Program-made: the position numbers and the translations under genes
The notes under the pieces: model-generated
Seen by the model: the letters and a program-made list of their open reading frames with translations, nothing else
Told to the model about the DNA's origin: nothing
Database searches by the model: none
Shown: piece after piece, positions 1-8,540 of the stretch
How the letters are laid out: each line of letters begins with the position of its first letter
Position numbering within the stretch: position 1 is the stretch's first letter
From: Pseudomonas sp. GGS8
GTDB lineage: Bacteria > Pseudomonadota > Gammaproteobacteria > Pseudomonadales > Pseudomonadaceae
Direction of reading: 5' to 3'
Length of the DNA: 64,000 bases
Assembly (NCBI RefSeq): GCF_024168645.1
Contig: NZ_JALJWF010000001.1
Coordinates: 6,203,501-6,267,500, forward strand

Positions 1-46
1 AGAGTTTTGAAGGATTGGCCGCCGGGGTTACCAACAGCCTGCAGTA

Positions 47-604
47 TCACGCCTTGGGCAGATCAGCGACGAGCTTTTCCAAGGACTCTTTCGAGGCGTT
101 GGCCCGGTAAGTCACGCCTGCAGTGTCGAGCTTAGCCTTCAGGGCTTCGACTTCCACGCCCTCACCTGCTTTCAGCTCAGTGAGCTCGTTACGCAACTTC
201 TCGTTTTCCGCTGCGAGATCCTCGCGCGTACCGGCCAGAGCTACCATCTGTAGGCGAATGACGTCGAGCGCCTGAAACAGGCGGATTGCGAGCTCGCCGG
301 CTTCCGGTTTTTCGATCTCGCCGGCATCAAGCCCATCAATTACAGCACGGACCGTATCACTTTCAGCGCGCAGCTTACCGATCAGCTCTTCCAGTTCAGC
401 CTGGTTACTACCAGCACCAACAACCAACATCAGGTGTTGCTCGACTTCCTTCAGCGTTACTTCGGGCGTGTTGTCGGCTTCATCGTCGCGACTCTCGGTC
501 ACGTTCGCGTCGATGATGCGCAGGCCTGCTTCCTTAGCCAACGCCTTCACGTCTTCCTGGTACTGATGAAACGGACCGGGCAGATACCAAATTTTGTTGC
601 TCAT
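47..604 (-). CDS. Phage protein with C-terminal HeH/LEM-like domain, just downstream of the capsid gene
   Basis: An acidic protein of 185 residues with no recognised catalytic motif. Its middle (about residues 60-145) is Glu/Leu-rich and probably helical or coiled coil. The last 35 residues (LKAKLDTAGVTYRANASKESL...) look like the HeH/LEM helix-extension-helix domain often found at the end of phage head-region proteins. The ORF could start six bases earlier, but ATG 604 has a GAGG ribosome site at a better distance. It follows the major capsid gene by about 50 bp and is the last late gene seen before the window edge. In other phages this slot holds head-completion or decoration genes; the role here is inferred. 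Confidence 0.7.
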   Translation of the reverse strand: MSNKIWYLPGPFHQYQEDVKALAKEAGLRIIDANVTESRDDEADNTPEVTLKEVEQHLMLVVGAGSNQAELEELIGKLRAESDTVRAVIDGLDAGEIEKPEAGELAIRLFQALDVIRLQMVALAGTREDLAAENEKLRNELTELKAGEGVEVEALKAKLDTAGVTYRANASKESLEKLVADLPKA

Positions 605-654
605 GATCATTTCCTCGCCAAACCGGGCGCGAGGCCCGATTCAACCTTCAGGGA

Positions 655-1623
655 TTACTTGGAAGCATCACCGATCAGGGCAACACCAGCGGTGTCCTTG
701 ATGCTGGCTGCGGTTTTGTCCCAGTTGGTGCCGGTGGCCAGCGCTGCGTTAGACGGGGATTTGCCACCGTTGGTGGTATCCCAGGTGTAACCCTTCAGAC
801 CTAAGCCGAAGGTGTAGTCGGTCTGGATTGTGGTCTCGATGCGCTCTTTGCCATTGACGGTTTGAACGTTCGAGATAATGTCGCGGTTGTCGTGGACCAG
901 CGCAGCACCGCCCACCAGCCCCAGGATGATTTCCTTGTTCGGCGTGCCGGTCTGCATCAGCGCTGGAGCGTCAGTGACGATCGATACTTTGCCGAGGATG
1001 TCGACCACGCGGACGTTGCCGGCCACAAACAGATTGGTGGAGTTGCCGATCGCTTGGCCAACCAGTTTGTGCCAGGTAGTGCCCTGCATGATCTGAGCAA
1101 CCAGCGACTGGCTGGCATCGCCGAACTTCGCGTGCGCGTTGTTCAGGCCTGCCTGAGTGATACCGGCGGTTGCCGACACGTCGTTCACCGCTGCGGCCTG
1201 TGCAGTAATCGCAGCTACCAGAGCGGCGATGGCAGTGTTCAGCTGATCCTTCAGCAGAACCTCTGCGAACGCCCGGCTCGCCACTTCAACGCCCTGAACG
1301 GTTGGACGCTCCAGCCATGTCATCTGAGATGGTTCGTAGCGGATCGGACCGAAGCCGCCCGCCACCTTCACCGAAGTATTCTTCAACTCGGTCAGATCGG
1401 TGATTGGCGCAACGCCGTTGGCGGCATAACGATCAACACGACGCTGAGCAGCACCCAGCGCCTGGAAGAACGACTCTTGCAAGAAGTCGCCGGTGAAGCC
1501 TTCAGGAGACAACACGATCGCGCCGTTACTGGCGGCATTGAATGCCTGAAGCATTTGATCCAGCGTCTCGAGAGTCGCGGGCATGATGAAGTCATTGAAG
1601 ACCTGCATTTGAGACAGGGACAT
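655..1623 (-). CDS. Phage major capsid protein (likely)
   Basis: A 322-residue protein beginning MSLSQMQVFNDFIMPATLETL, the typical beginning of a head protein group that assembles the icosahedral shell. It has an Ala-rich helical middle (about residues 135-170), which may be the spine helix of an HK97-type fold, and a C-terminal section with repeated threonine and glycine turns. Length fits a major capsid protein. The context is strong: terminase, portal, MuF-like protein and an Ala/Glu-rich scaffold lie immediately upstream, with 11 bp between the scaffold stop and this gene. A clear purine-rich ribosome site precedes ATG 1623. I recognise the family by pattern and order, not by a catalytic motif. 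Confidence 0.82.
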   Translation of the reverse strand: MSLSQMQVFNDFIMPATLETLDQMLQAFNAASNGAIVLSPEGFTGDFLQESFFQALGAAQRRVDRYAANGVAPITDLTELKNTSVKVAGGFGPIRYEPSQMTWLERPTVQGVEVASRAFAEVLLKDQLNTAIAALVAAITAQAAAVNDVSATAGITQAGLNNAHAKFGDASQSLVAQIMQGTTWHKLVGQAIGNSTNLFVAGNVRVVDILGKVSIVTDAPALMQTGTPNKEIILGLVGGAALVHDNRDIISNVQTVNGKERIETTIQTDYTFGLGLKGYTWDTTNGGKSPSNAALATGTNWDKTAASIKDTAGVALIGDASK

Positions 1624-1634
1624 GAATTATTTCC

Positions 1635-2342
1635 TTACTTAAGAGGGAGATCAGAGAACCGTGCAGCAAGTGCCGCCGTGCGCTCCGCCTTGGTGCCGCC
1701 GATATTTCCTTTCGGGGCCCCGCCCCCACCACCAGCACCAGCAGCCCCGCCGCCAGATGCCTTACTACCCGCGATCAACGGCGCGAACGCCGTGTCGTTT
1801 GCGAATTCTGCTTTCAGCTCATCCAGCGTTGCCGCCGAGAGCTTGCCCTGCTGATCGAGCACGACCACAACAGGCTTCCCGTCGCGCTGCTCGACGCTCA
1901 GACGACGCTCGATATGCGGTAACAGGGCTTTGGCGCTGCCCGGGATTGCCAGGGCCGACGCGATATCAGTAGCGGTACGACCGACAGTCAGATCCCGGAT
2001 CTGAGTGCTCAGCGTTCCACGCTCTTGTTCCAGCATGCCGTTCAGCTCAGCTTCGCGGCGGGTGTACTTTTCAGACCAGGACTTTTCGAGTTCTTCGACG
2101 TTGCCGGACTTGCGGGCAGCCTCTTCGCGCTCCAGGCGAGCCTGGTCTTCGGCATCCTTGCGAGCCTTCTCGGCAGCTTTCTTCTCGCCGAGAAGTTCTT
2201 CAACCTTCGACTTCAAGCCCGAAACGTCTTCAGGTTGTGGCAGACCTTCAATGCCGAGTACGAACTTGCCGTCCTTCTCGGTGTAAAGAGCGCGCACGGA
2301 TTCATCGACACCATCCAGGCTGTCCAGTTGGAATTTCAGCAT
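1635..2342 (-). CDS. Phage capsid scaffolding protein
   Basis: A 235-residue protein with the usual scaffold layout: an N-terminal stretch (LDSLDGVDESVRALYTEKDG), a long charged helical/coiled-coil region rich in Lys, Glu and Ala (residues about 40-115), and a Gly/Ala-rich linker before a basic C-terminus that would bind the shell. The reading frame extends 15 codons further upstream, but ATG 2342 has a GGGAGA ribosome site seven bases away, so I take it as the start. It precedes the capsid gene directly, as expected for a protein that guides procapsid assembly and then leaves. A rho-independent terminator lies just upstream (2386-2411). Confidence 0.85.
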   Translation of the reverse strand: MLKFQLDSLDGVDESVRALYTEKDGKFVLGIEGLPQPEDVSGLKSKVEELLGEKKAAEKARKDAEDQARLEREEAARKSGNVEELEKSWSEKYTRREAELNGMLEQERGTLSTQIRDLTVGRTATDIASALAIPGSAKALLPHIERRLSVEQRDGKPVVVVLDQQGKLSAATLDELKAEFANDTAFAPLIAGSKASGGGAAGAGGGGGAPKGNIGGTKAERTAALAARFSDLPLK

Positions 2343-2385
2343 TTGTTGTCTCCCAGAGACTTTTGCGCAGACCCTGCCTGCGGGC

Positions 2386-2411
2386 ATAAAAAAACCCGCA
2401 CGTGGCGGGTT
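2386..2411 (-). terminator. Rho-independent terminator between the head-protein operon and the scaffold gene
   Basis: AACCCGC / GCGGGTT stem (2393-2411) followed, on the minus strand, by a run of seven T. It sits after the small gene ending at 2433 and before the scaffold start, so it would reduce or divide late transcription at this point unless antitermination is active. Confidence 0.8.
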
Positions 2412-2432
2412 CTGTTTTAGTTTTTGAGGTGG

Positions 2433-2687
2433 CTATGCATCGTGTGCGACGCAACGCCGGATAACACTGAAGTAAAGACCTTCTTCGCCGTACTCCTGAT
2501 CAAGAAGCTCGACAGCATCAGACTTGCTTATACCCTCCTCGCGTGCAATGGCTTCAACAAAATCGGCGATCGTCACGGCGGCCTTGGAAATGGCCAGTGC
2601 ATTAGCCCCTCGAAAATTCTTAACATCGCCAATCTTTGAGGCAAGCTCTATGACTTCAGCGCTCAAACGTCTGTCCTTCCATCCCAT
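2433..2687 (-). CDS. Small phage protein of unknown function
   Basis: An 84-residue acidic, helical protein (MGWKDRRLSAEVIELASKIGD...) lying between the MuF-like gene and the scaffold gene, on the late strand, with a GGAGGTCG ribosome site. It has no membrane segment or cysteine motif. The internal phrase DFVEAIAREEGISKSDAVELLD suggests a small helical DNA- or protein-binding fold. I do not recognise the family. Its place among head genes suggests a virion or assembly role, which is inference only. Confidence 0.6.
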   Translation of the reverse strand: MGWKDRRLSAEVIELASKIGDVKNFRGANALAISKAAVTIADFVEAIAREEGISKSDAVELLDQEYGEEGLYFSVIRRCVAHDA

Positions 2688-2722
2688 AACGACCTCCGCA
2701 GCGATTTGGAAGATGATTTATA

Positions 2723-3808
2723 TCAGATTCCAGCCCGCTCGAACGCCAGAGGCTCTAAGGCTTTCATCTGCACAAGGGTCAGAGGTGAAAAGTTTCGATC
2801 AAGCTGCAGTTCGGAGAATCGTTCGACCGTCAGGCCGCCTTCTCGAAACAGCTTGGCGCGGACCGGGCCGATTGCCCTGTCCTGAAACGCTGCTGGCTGC
2901 TGCTGGAGCCAGTCGTAATAGCTGAGGTCTGCACGGACCTGCTGGGGTCCGCCGTCGCCGATGGATGCCCGTGTGGCGTCCTTGGCGAACAGAGCTCTGA
3001 AGCGAGTGACCGCCACCACCGTCGAGCGGCAGTTGATGTGGATCGGCGGCCGAGGCCCCTCAGTGAGCTTGAAGCGCTTCTTGTCGAGCGACCGGCATTG
3101 GCTGGTCGTCTTCGTATCCAGGGTGCTGACCCACTCCACCGCCTGCACGACGTCGGAGTTCTCTTTCAGCGTCTCCATACGTGCTTGGGTGGCGACGTGC
3201 TGGACCGCCGTTCGCACCACGGCGCCGGCGTTGCGGTTGGTCGTGGCCAGGATGCCGTCGTTGTATTGGAGCGCCTTGGTGCCGCGAATGTTCTTGATGA
3301 TCTGGAGGTTCGTCTGACCTTCGAAGAAGCCCTGCCGGATCGCGCCAGTGAGGCGTTGTCGCTCGGTAGCGGTAAAGCCATCGATAAAGGTCTTGAGCAG
3401 CTTGCCGCCGTCAGCACCTCGCACGCTGAGCGGGTTGCCGAGGATGGCCGTCCTGATTGCAGCAGCACCGGGCACCGCCGCATCAAACGAGACGCCCACA
3501 GGCGCCGCCCGTGTCAGGCTGGTCGCTTCGAACTCGGCCTCGTAGTTCGCAATGTCGATCAGGTCGAGGTTCAGCTTGTCGCTGTAGCGGTTGAAGATGC
3601 CCAGCAGCAGGCTATCGACTTCGCTCAGCAATCGCTCCAGCCGAGCAACGGTGTAATCCGTCAGGTCGGTCCGAGTCAGTCGCTCACGAATCGAGCGGTC
3701 AATCTCCTTGAGGAAAGGCCCGAACTTGGCGACCTCCCCCGACTTCAACTGTTCGAGGAAAACGGCGTGGCGAATCGTGGCATCAAGGATTGCTTGGTTT
3801 GCCGCCAT
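2723..3808 (-). CDS. MuF/SPP1 gp7-like minor head protein
   Basis: A 361-residue protein. The N-terminal half is helical; residues about 195-270 hold the phage Mu F-like signature: a helix (AGAVVRTAVQHVATQARMETL) followed by the conserved TSQCRSLDKKRF and PIHINCRSTVVAV elements, in which the Cys and His residues are family-typical. Members sit at the portal vertex and enter the head with or beside the DNA. The start overlaps the 3' end of the portal gene by 26 bp, suggesting coupled translation. The C-terminal 90 residues (SYYDWLQQQPAAFQDRAIGPVRAKLFREGG...) are also typical of this family. No fused toxin domain is visible. Confidence 0.88.
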   Translation of the reverse strand: MAANQAILDATIRHAVFLEQLKSGEVAKFGPFLKEIDRSIRERLTRTDLTDYTVARLERLLSEVDSLLLGIFNRYSDKLNLDLIDIANYEAEFEATSLTRAAPVGVSFDAAVPGAAAIRTAILGNPLSVRGADGGKLLKTFIDGFTATERQRLTGAIRQGFFEGQTNLQIIKNIRGTKALQYNDGILATTNRNAGAVVRTAVQHVATQARMETLKENSDVVQAVEWVSTLDTKTTSQCRSLDKKRFKLTEGPRPPIHINCRSTVVAVTRFRALFAKDATRASIGDGGPQQVRADLSYYDWLQQQPAAFQDRAIGPVRAKLFREGGLTVERFSELQLDRNFSPLTLVQMKALEPLAFERAGI

Positions 3809-5243
3809 TCGGGATTACCTCGGTGTCGTCCAGGGCAGGCCCAGGGCTTTCGGTTTCCAGCTCGTCGCGGATCTGGTCATCGGTTTTCTCTGGATCGATC
3901 ACTCCGCGATCGCGCAGGTACTGCCAGAAGTCGCCCGCCGGCAACTTGCCGCCCTGCACTGCGTTGAACAGCGCTGTGAGGATCGTTGCGTCCAAGGTGA
4001 TCTGACTGAAGTCCTGATTGAGCTTGTAGAGGGTTTCGCCGGGAGCGTTCACGAACTCAGCCATCCAGACCAAGCATTGGCTGTAGGCCTCGCTGACGTT
4101 GCTCACGACCAGAGACAGAACGCTGTGTTCCGCGGCGCTGTCGTTGTCGGCCTGGGTCGCGGTCTTCACCGCGCTGCCTCGCTCGATCAGACGGGCGCCG
4201 AGCGACACCATGTCCTCTTTCTTGCTGTCCATGGCCTCTTTGGCGACCGTGTTCGGCTGGGCCTGCCATACACCGCAAGTGCCGCTGACCGGAAGCAGCC
4301 AAGGGGCACGGGAGCCGAGGAAGATGCCGCCCTTCTCCATGTGGTCGCGCCACTGCTCATCCAACCCTGCCATCCACGGCTGAGGTTGGCCCACCAGGTA
4401 GGCCGCCTCTTCGTAGTCCGCGCTGTTGCGGTAATGTCCGATGCTGACTTCGGCCATGTCGTACAGCGGTGAGTCGTCGATGCTGGTGTCGTTGTTCTCG
4501 CTGCCCAGGAATTGGAACGGGATCACGCGCCACGGTTGGCCGAGGCCATTCAGTGGGGTGAAAGGCGCGATGATCATTGCCGTCTGGCTCGATCCCTCTT
4601 CCCACACTTCCTGCGTGTAGACGCCAGCCGCATCTAGGCGCAGCACCCGGTATTGAACAACCTGCTCGCTGCCAAACCCGTCATCGGTGTCGACATCCAC
4701 CGTCTCGCGCAGCACGACCAGACTCAGCAGATGCTGGCCGCCGACTTGGCGCGTCTTCCAATTGATGATGGCCTCGGCTGGGTAGCTGGAGACGTTCGCC
4801 CGGGCACGACCGGCTTGTTCGTCAGCCTTGCTCACAGAGCCGGCCACGACAGCCACATAATCCACCAGCAGCCCGTGACGGCCGACTTCGAGCAGATGCC
4901 CGATGACCGATTGCGACTGCTGGTAGATGCTCACGCCCTGCCCGTCGATGTCCTTCGACACATAGTCGAGGGCGCCAGGAACGGTCAGCGTCGGCCAGGT
5001 GCGGAACACTGCCCCCACCAGGCTGTGTTTCGTCCGGCCCGTGGCGTTGTAGAACACCGCCCGCTTCTTGTACGCGTCGTAGCGATCCTTGTTGTCCTTG
5101 CTGGTGTCCGTGGCATTCGGCCGAGGCAGATACGTATCACCGGCAGCCTTAATGGTCTCCGAGCCTTTGCAGACGTCACGCACCAAGCGCCAGCGGTATC
5201 GCGCCGCTGTGTACTCGGGGCGGGTAAAAGTGACGTCCGTCAT
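3783..5243 (-). CDS. Phage portal protein (DUF4055 type)
   Basis: A 486-residue protein that matches the DUF4055 portal family in length and pattern: an N-terminal YRWRLVRDVCKGSETIKAAGDTYL-like segment split by loops, a following alkaline KRAVFYNATGRTKHSLVGAVFR region, and a long central domain with LEVGRHGLLVDY. The portal forms the ring at one head vertex through which DNA is packaged. It overlaps terL by four bases (ATGA type) and the MuF-like gene by 26 bp, so the three are translated as one block. The last 40 residues are acidic and Pro-rich. Confidence 0.9.
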   Translation of the reverse strand: MTDVTFTRPEYTAARYRWRLVRDVCKGSETIKAAGDTYLPRPNATDTSKDNKDRYDAYKKRAVFYNATGRTKHSLVGAVFRTWPTLTVPGALDYVSKDIDGQGVSIYQQSQSVIGHLLEVGRHGLLVDYVAVVAGSVSKADEQAGRARANVSSYPAEAIINWKTRQVGGQHLLSLVVLRETVDVDTDDGFGSEQVVQYRVLRLDAAGVYTQEVWEEGSSQTAMIIAPFTPLNGLGQPWRVIPFQFLGSENNDTSIDDSPLYDMAEVSIGHYRNSADYEEAAYLVGQPQPWMAGLDEQWRDHMEKGGIFLGSRAPWLLPVSGTCGVWQAQPNTVAKEAMDSKKEDMVSLGARLIERGSAVKTATQADNDSAAEHSVLSLVVSNVSEAYSQCLVWMAEFVNAPGETLYKLNQDFSQITLDATILTALFNAVQGGKLPAGDFWQYLRDRGVIDPEKTDDQIRDELETESPGPALDDTEVIPNGGKPSNP

Positions 5244-6541
5244 CGGGCGACTCCCATTTTCATTGAGGTGACCGGTTTAACGATCGGATACTCGCGGTGG
5301 ATGAAGTAACCGCCGCCGTCGTTGGCGTGGTCATTACCTTGGCTCTTGTCCGGCTCGCCGTTGGGCGCCCAGATCTGTTGCTCAAGGCCGTCGGCGTATG
5401 TCGGACACGTAAACGGGTTGACCAGGTAACGCCGTTCGCCCTGCGCGTTGCAGAACATGGCGTTCATGGCGTTGATCCGGTCCTTCACTGGCGGGTTGGC
5501 CGCCGGCGCGATGACCGTGAAGCCTGCCTGTTTGAGCATGGCGATATCGGTAACGCTGGCGTTGACTGACTTGCGGGAATCACCGGAGGCATCCGGGTAG
5601 ATTCGGATTTCGCAGGTCTTCTCAAAGTCGTTGCCGTTGTGGCGCCAGTAGCGTTCCTTGATGCGGCGGATCATGTCCGGTGTGTCGTAGCCATCCATCA
5701 GCTCATCGACCGCGCGAGGAAGACCCTGCTCCCGTTTGACGTGAGTGATCGCCGCCATCTTCCCGACGTTGAAGTCCATGCCGATGAACAGCGGCTCGCC
5801 AGCTTGCACGGTGTCGAAGCACTGGTTCAGCTTGCGGTCGTATGCGTGGTAGATCGAGCCAGACGTCAGGTTCACGAACTGGCCATTCAGGTATGCGCGG
5901 ATCAACTGCTCGGGATACGACTCCATCAGTGACGGGATGTAGTCGTCTGGCAGGTTCAACTCGTTGTCGAATGTGCTGGCCTGCACCAGGCCGTACATCT
6001 CATTCAGCTTCGGCTTGTCGCGGAGCTGCTTCACGAATTGCAGGAAGACGAACTTGAAGCCTTCCGGCGTTGTGGTTACGTCGACGCCGTTCTTCAGTCC
6101 CGGCAAGTTGTAACGCATCCGGGCGATGATCTTGCGCCAGGCCTGTTGAGCCTTGATCGACGTCAGCACGTCCAGCTCATCCACCAGAGCGTGACCGATC
6201 TTGAAACCAACAATCGTCTGTGGTTTCTCCATCGACCGGCAAATCACAGTGCCGCGGTACTGCCGGCCGCTGTAGATGTGAACCTCATGGTTCGCCTGGT
6301 TGATCTTGGTCTTCAGCCCCCAGTCATAGGCCACCTCTTCCACGGTTGGATAGAAGATGTCCCGGATCTGCGGGTAAGTCGGTGCGAAGTAGCCAGCGTT
6401 GACGCCGGGCCACTCCATGAAGTGCTTACACAGTGCCGAGCATCCAACCCAGGTCTTCCCTGAGCCGAAGCCAGCAACGAATGCGCGGAATTTATGGGGC
6501 AGTGTGAGGAAGTGAGCCTGCGGAACATTAAGGCTCGGCAT
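5240..6541 (-). CDS. terL: Terminase large subunit
   Basis: A 433-residue DNA-packaging ATPase/nuclease. The Walker A motif GFGSGKT is at about residues 25-31, the Walker B motif HALVDELD at about 137-144, followed by the TTPEGFKF coupling motif near 175. The C-terminal half has acidic residues of the RNase H-like nuclease (GMDFNVGKMAA near 255 and PDASGD near 310). It packages concatemeric phage DNA through the portal. Start ATG 6541 overlaps terS by 14 bp. The gene is complete and has all the key motifs. Confidence 0.95.
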   Translation of the reverse strand: MPSLNVPQAHFLTLPHKFRAFVAGFGSGKTWVGCSALCKHFMEWPGVNAGYFAPTYPQIRDIFYPTVEEVAYDWGLKTKINQANHEVHIYSGRQYRGTVICRSMEKPQTIVGFKIGHALVDELDVLTSIKAQQAWRKIIARMRYNLPGLKNGVDVTTTPEGFKFVFLQFVKQLRDKPKLNEMYGLVQASTFDNELNLPDDYIPSLMESYPEQLIRAYLNGQFVNLTSGSIYHAYDRKLNQCFDTVQAGEPLFIGMDFNVGKMAAITHVKREQGLPRAVDELMDGYDTPDMIRRIKERYWRHNGNDFEKTCEIRIYPDASGDSRKSVNASVTDIAMLKQAGFTVIAPAANPPVKDRINAMNAMFCNAQGERRYLVNPFTCPTYADGLEQQIWAPNGEPDKSQGNDHANDGGGYFIHREYPIVKPVTSMKMGVAR

Positions 6542-6989
6542 TCGGCTTCCTCGCGTCCACCACGTCCACTTGAATGCGAGTCGGGATTGCCGGCTCGTCG
6601 TCAGGCTCGTCCTTCCGGTGCCGATTGATGTACATGTCGCCGGTTTCTTTCGCGGCCTGTTCCAGAATCTGCATGGCCAGACCGATATTCTTCATCGTCT
6701 CGGCCCTCTCCACGAAGCGGTTCATGGCGCGGAGCCGGAACGCTCGGTTGGCGATCGGGATCTCCGCCGTCTCTTCGCGGAATCGCTTCCGAGTGTCTTC
6801 AAACATCGTCACCCAACGCTTTGCCAGGCACTTCCCTGAGGTCTTCGTAGGATCGTGCGTTTCAACCTGCTGGCGGGTGATCGACACCCCATATTCTTTC
6901 TGGACAGCCTCAACAACCTGTGACGGCGTGTCGAAGCACGCCAGGGCCTGAACGATAAAGGCCTTCACGTCATTTTGAAGGGCAGCCAT
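6528..6989 (-). CDS. terS: Terminase small subunit (DUF2280)
   Basis: A 153-residue protein of the DUF2280 family, which occupies the small-terminase position in many Proteobacterial phages. The N-terminus (ALACFDTPSQVVEAVQKEYGVSITRQQVETHDP) forms a helix-turn-helix that would recognise the packaging site; a central helical part would make the oligomer and the acidic C-terminus would contact TerL. It overlaps terL by 14 bp. It starts the late head operon, 31 bp after the metallopeptidase gene. Confidence 0.88.
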   Translation of the reverse strand: MAALQNDVKAFIVQALACFDTPSQVVEAVQKEYGVSITRQQVETHDPTKTSGKCLAKRWVTMFEDTRKRFREETAEIPIANRAFRLRAMNRFVERAETMKNIGLAMQILEQAAKETGDMYINRHRKDEPDDEPAIPTRIQVDVVDARKPNAEP

Positions 6990-7020
6990 AAATTCTCATC
7001 CGTCCAATGCCTGTCCAGAA

Positions 7021-7644
7021 TCAGGCCGACTTGAGCAGACAGGTTCCGCAGGCCCTCGATATGTTCAATTTCCCCACCTCAGCAGGTTTGTTTGCAGCAT
7101 CCACCAACGCCTGAACGTCAGGGCTCGCACCATAGCGGCGAACCACACCGACGAACTCTTCGACGTCGTGGCCGCGCAGTTTCAGCTTTGGAGCGCCTTC
7201 TTCGGTGAAGGCTGGTTGACCGTACTTATCAGTCGCCTGGGCGATGTGGTACAGCTCGTGTTCGATAAGGGCGCAAAAGTCGGTGTCGCTACACTGAGAG
7301 CAGTAGTTGGCAGCCAGAGTGATGATGTAAGCCGGCACCTCGCCGAACCAATCACGCATCTGCTGTTCCATCCGGGCTTTCTGCCAACCACCCGCACGGA
7401 AGGCTACCTGCTCGGCCTGGCCGAGGACTGTCCGGCCCTGCTTCTCGAAGCTCGACGACGCCCACATCACCCGGATGTCTGCATCCAGTAGGTGGGCATG
7501 GTCTTCGTTGTGGATGCTGCCGGTGTCGGCAAGGATCTCGGCTTGGAGCCATGCCCATACATCGGGGGCTGGGGTAAGGCGGATGCCGACGTCGGATAGA
7601 TCAGACAGGTCTACGATCGAGGCAGGCGGCATCGGTCTGTTCAC
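7021..7644 (-). CDS. Putative phage zinc metallopeptidase
   Basis: A 207-residue protein with a HExxH zinc site in ALIEHELYHIAQ (about residues 127-138), where the two His and Glu are the usual metal ligands and base. A further HDVEEF at about 159 could give another ligand. This fits the family annotated as putative phage metallopeptidase, often found directly upstream of terS. Its substrate is unknown; roles in virion processing or in the host are possible. Three Cys near the C-terminus and two in NYCSQCSD could bind a second metal. It starts at ATG 7644; the next gene is divergent. Confidence 0.78.
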   Translation of the reverse strand: MNRPMPPASIVDLSDLSDVGIRLTPAPDVWAWLQAEILADTGSIHNEDHAHLLDADIRVMWASSSFEKQGRTVLGQAEQVAFRAGGWQKARMEQQMRDWFGEVPAYIITLAANYCSQCSDTDFCALIEHELYHIAQATDKYGQPAFTEEGAPKLKLRGHDVEEFVGVVRRYGASPDVQALVDAANKPAEVGKLNISRACGTCLLKSA

Positions 7645-7721
7645 GAATCACCTAACACTTGAATTGGTGGCTGATTGCCGGTATTGGTGAGAATCAACCC
7701 ATCATCAGCAAGGAAAGCAAA

Positions 7722-7928
7722 ATGTCTGAAACAATCCTTAATGCAATGAAGTCCGCGGCCGATGCCGATTACACAGCTGAGCAGCAACGAGCCCACGCAG
7801 TCGCTGCGGCTCTTGAGGTAATCTCGACAAGGGTTGGCAACGACAACACCAGCCTCGCCCGTGAGATCAGCAGCCTTTCGACTTATGCTGACCAGATCCA
7901 AGAAGCACTGAAGATCAAAGCTGAGTGA
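7722..7928 (+). CDS. Small phage protein of unknown function
   Basis: A 68-residue helical protein (MSETILNAMKSAADADYTAEQQRAHAVAAALEVIS...). The frame is open 63 bases further upstream, but ATG 7722 has an AAGGAA ribosome site, so I use it. It is read against the late genes and is divergent from the metallopeptidase. No known domain is visible. An antisense ORF of 110 codons covers the same bases but has no plausible ribosome site and looks like a shadow. Confidence 0.6.
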   Translation: MSETILNAMKSAADADYTAEQQRAHAVAAALEVISTRVGNDNTSLAREISSLSTYADQIQEALKIKAE

Positions 7929-7991
7929 CCCACCCGTGCCGCACTCACCTGCGGCACACCCATCACAGTTCAAGAATCAAAGGGATCGGGC

Positions 7992-8471
7992 ATGCTTAAC
8001 CTGACGGAAGGCGAGCGGTACTTCTTTCTGAAAAAACGAGCCTTGGCCTTCGATGCTGAAGGCAGGGAAGTATTTGTGGGCCTTTCATACGAGGAGTCTG
8101 AGCGCTTCCATTTCCTTTCGGACCCAGCGCGAGCGTTCACTCAATCTGAAATCGAAGAGTTCCAGCGCTTAGATGGCCTGCACAAGAGAGCCAAACAGGA
8201 CTCTCCCACCTCAGCCCCCGAAAGCATCTCGAAGAAGGTGAAGGTCACTGTTGGTCATGGGGCTTACGCGCTTGACGTACCGTCTATGCAGTCGATGCCC
8301 CCCAAAGACTACTTGTCCTACATCGAAAACGAGCTTTTCCATTTTCATCATCATGGCGAACTACATGCAGTCCTCGGGGGATACCCTGTCGCTACCACGT
8401 CGGACCAAGTGAAATCCCTAATCAGCTACCTCAATAAAGTTGCGGAGCGGATGAAAAACGCAGGGAGCTGA
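7992..8471 (+). CDS. Phage protein of unknown function
   Basis: A 159-residue soluble protein with a charged N-terminal half (GERYFFLKKRALAFDAEGREVFVGLSYEE) and a His-rich part near residues 117-124 (LFHFHHHGEL). It follows the 68-residue gene by 63 bp on the plus strand, with an AAAGGGATCGGGC ribosome region. The ending SLISYLNKVAERMKNAGS is helical. The His cluster could bind metal, but there is no known motif. I do not recognise a family. Confidence 0.6.
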   Translation: MLNLTEGERYFFLKKRALAFDAEGREVFVGLSYEESERFHFLSDPARAFTQSEIEEFQRLDGLHKRAKQDSPTSAPESISKKVKVTVGHGAYALDVPSMQSMPPKDYLSYIENELFHFHHHGELHAVLGGYPVATTSDQVKSLISYLNKVAERMKNAGS

Positions 8472-8502
8472 CGGTACAAGTCACCCGCCACTTTGCAGTG
8501 GT

Positions 8503-8538
8503 CGCGACACAATTTGCAGATGCGCGAAACGTGTCGCG
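8503..8538. repeat. 36-bp inverted element, second copy inside rha
   Basis: CGCGACAC (8503-8510) and GTGTCGCG (8531-8538) form perfect 8-bp arms (9 bp counting the flanking T/A pair) around 20 bases. The same 8+20+8 layout, with TTTGC and AAAC conserved at the same interior positions, recurs at 15351-15386 at the start of the rha gene. This copy lies two bases beyond the 3' end of the holin gene. Confidence 0.75.
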
Positions 8539-8540
8539 AG

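Noticed and set aside
862..1854. 330-codon plus-strand ORF across the capsid and scaffold genes
   Set aside because: It is antisense to two recognisable head genes and its protein has no family pattern; a shadow of GC-rich codon use.
7641..7973. 110-codon minus-strand ORF with many Cys near the terS region
   Set aside because: No ribosome site, and the plus-strand 68-residue gene over the same bases has one.
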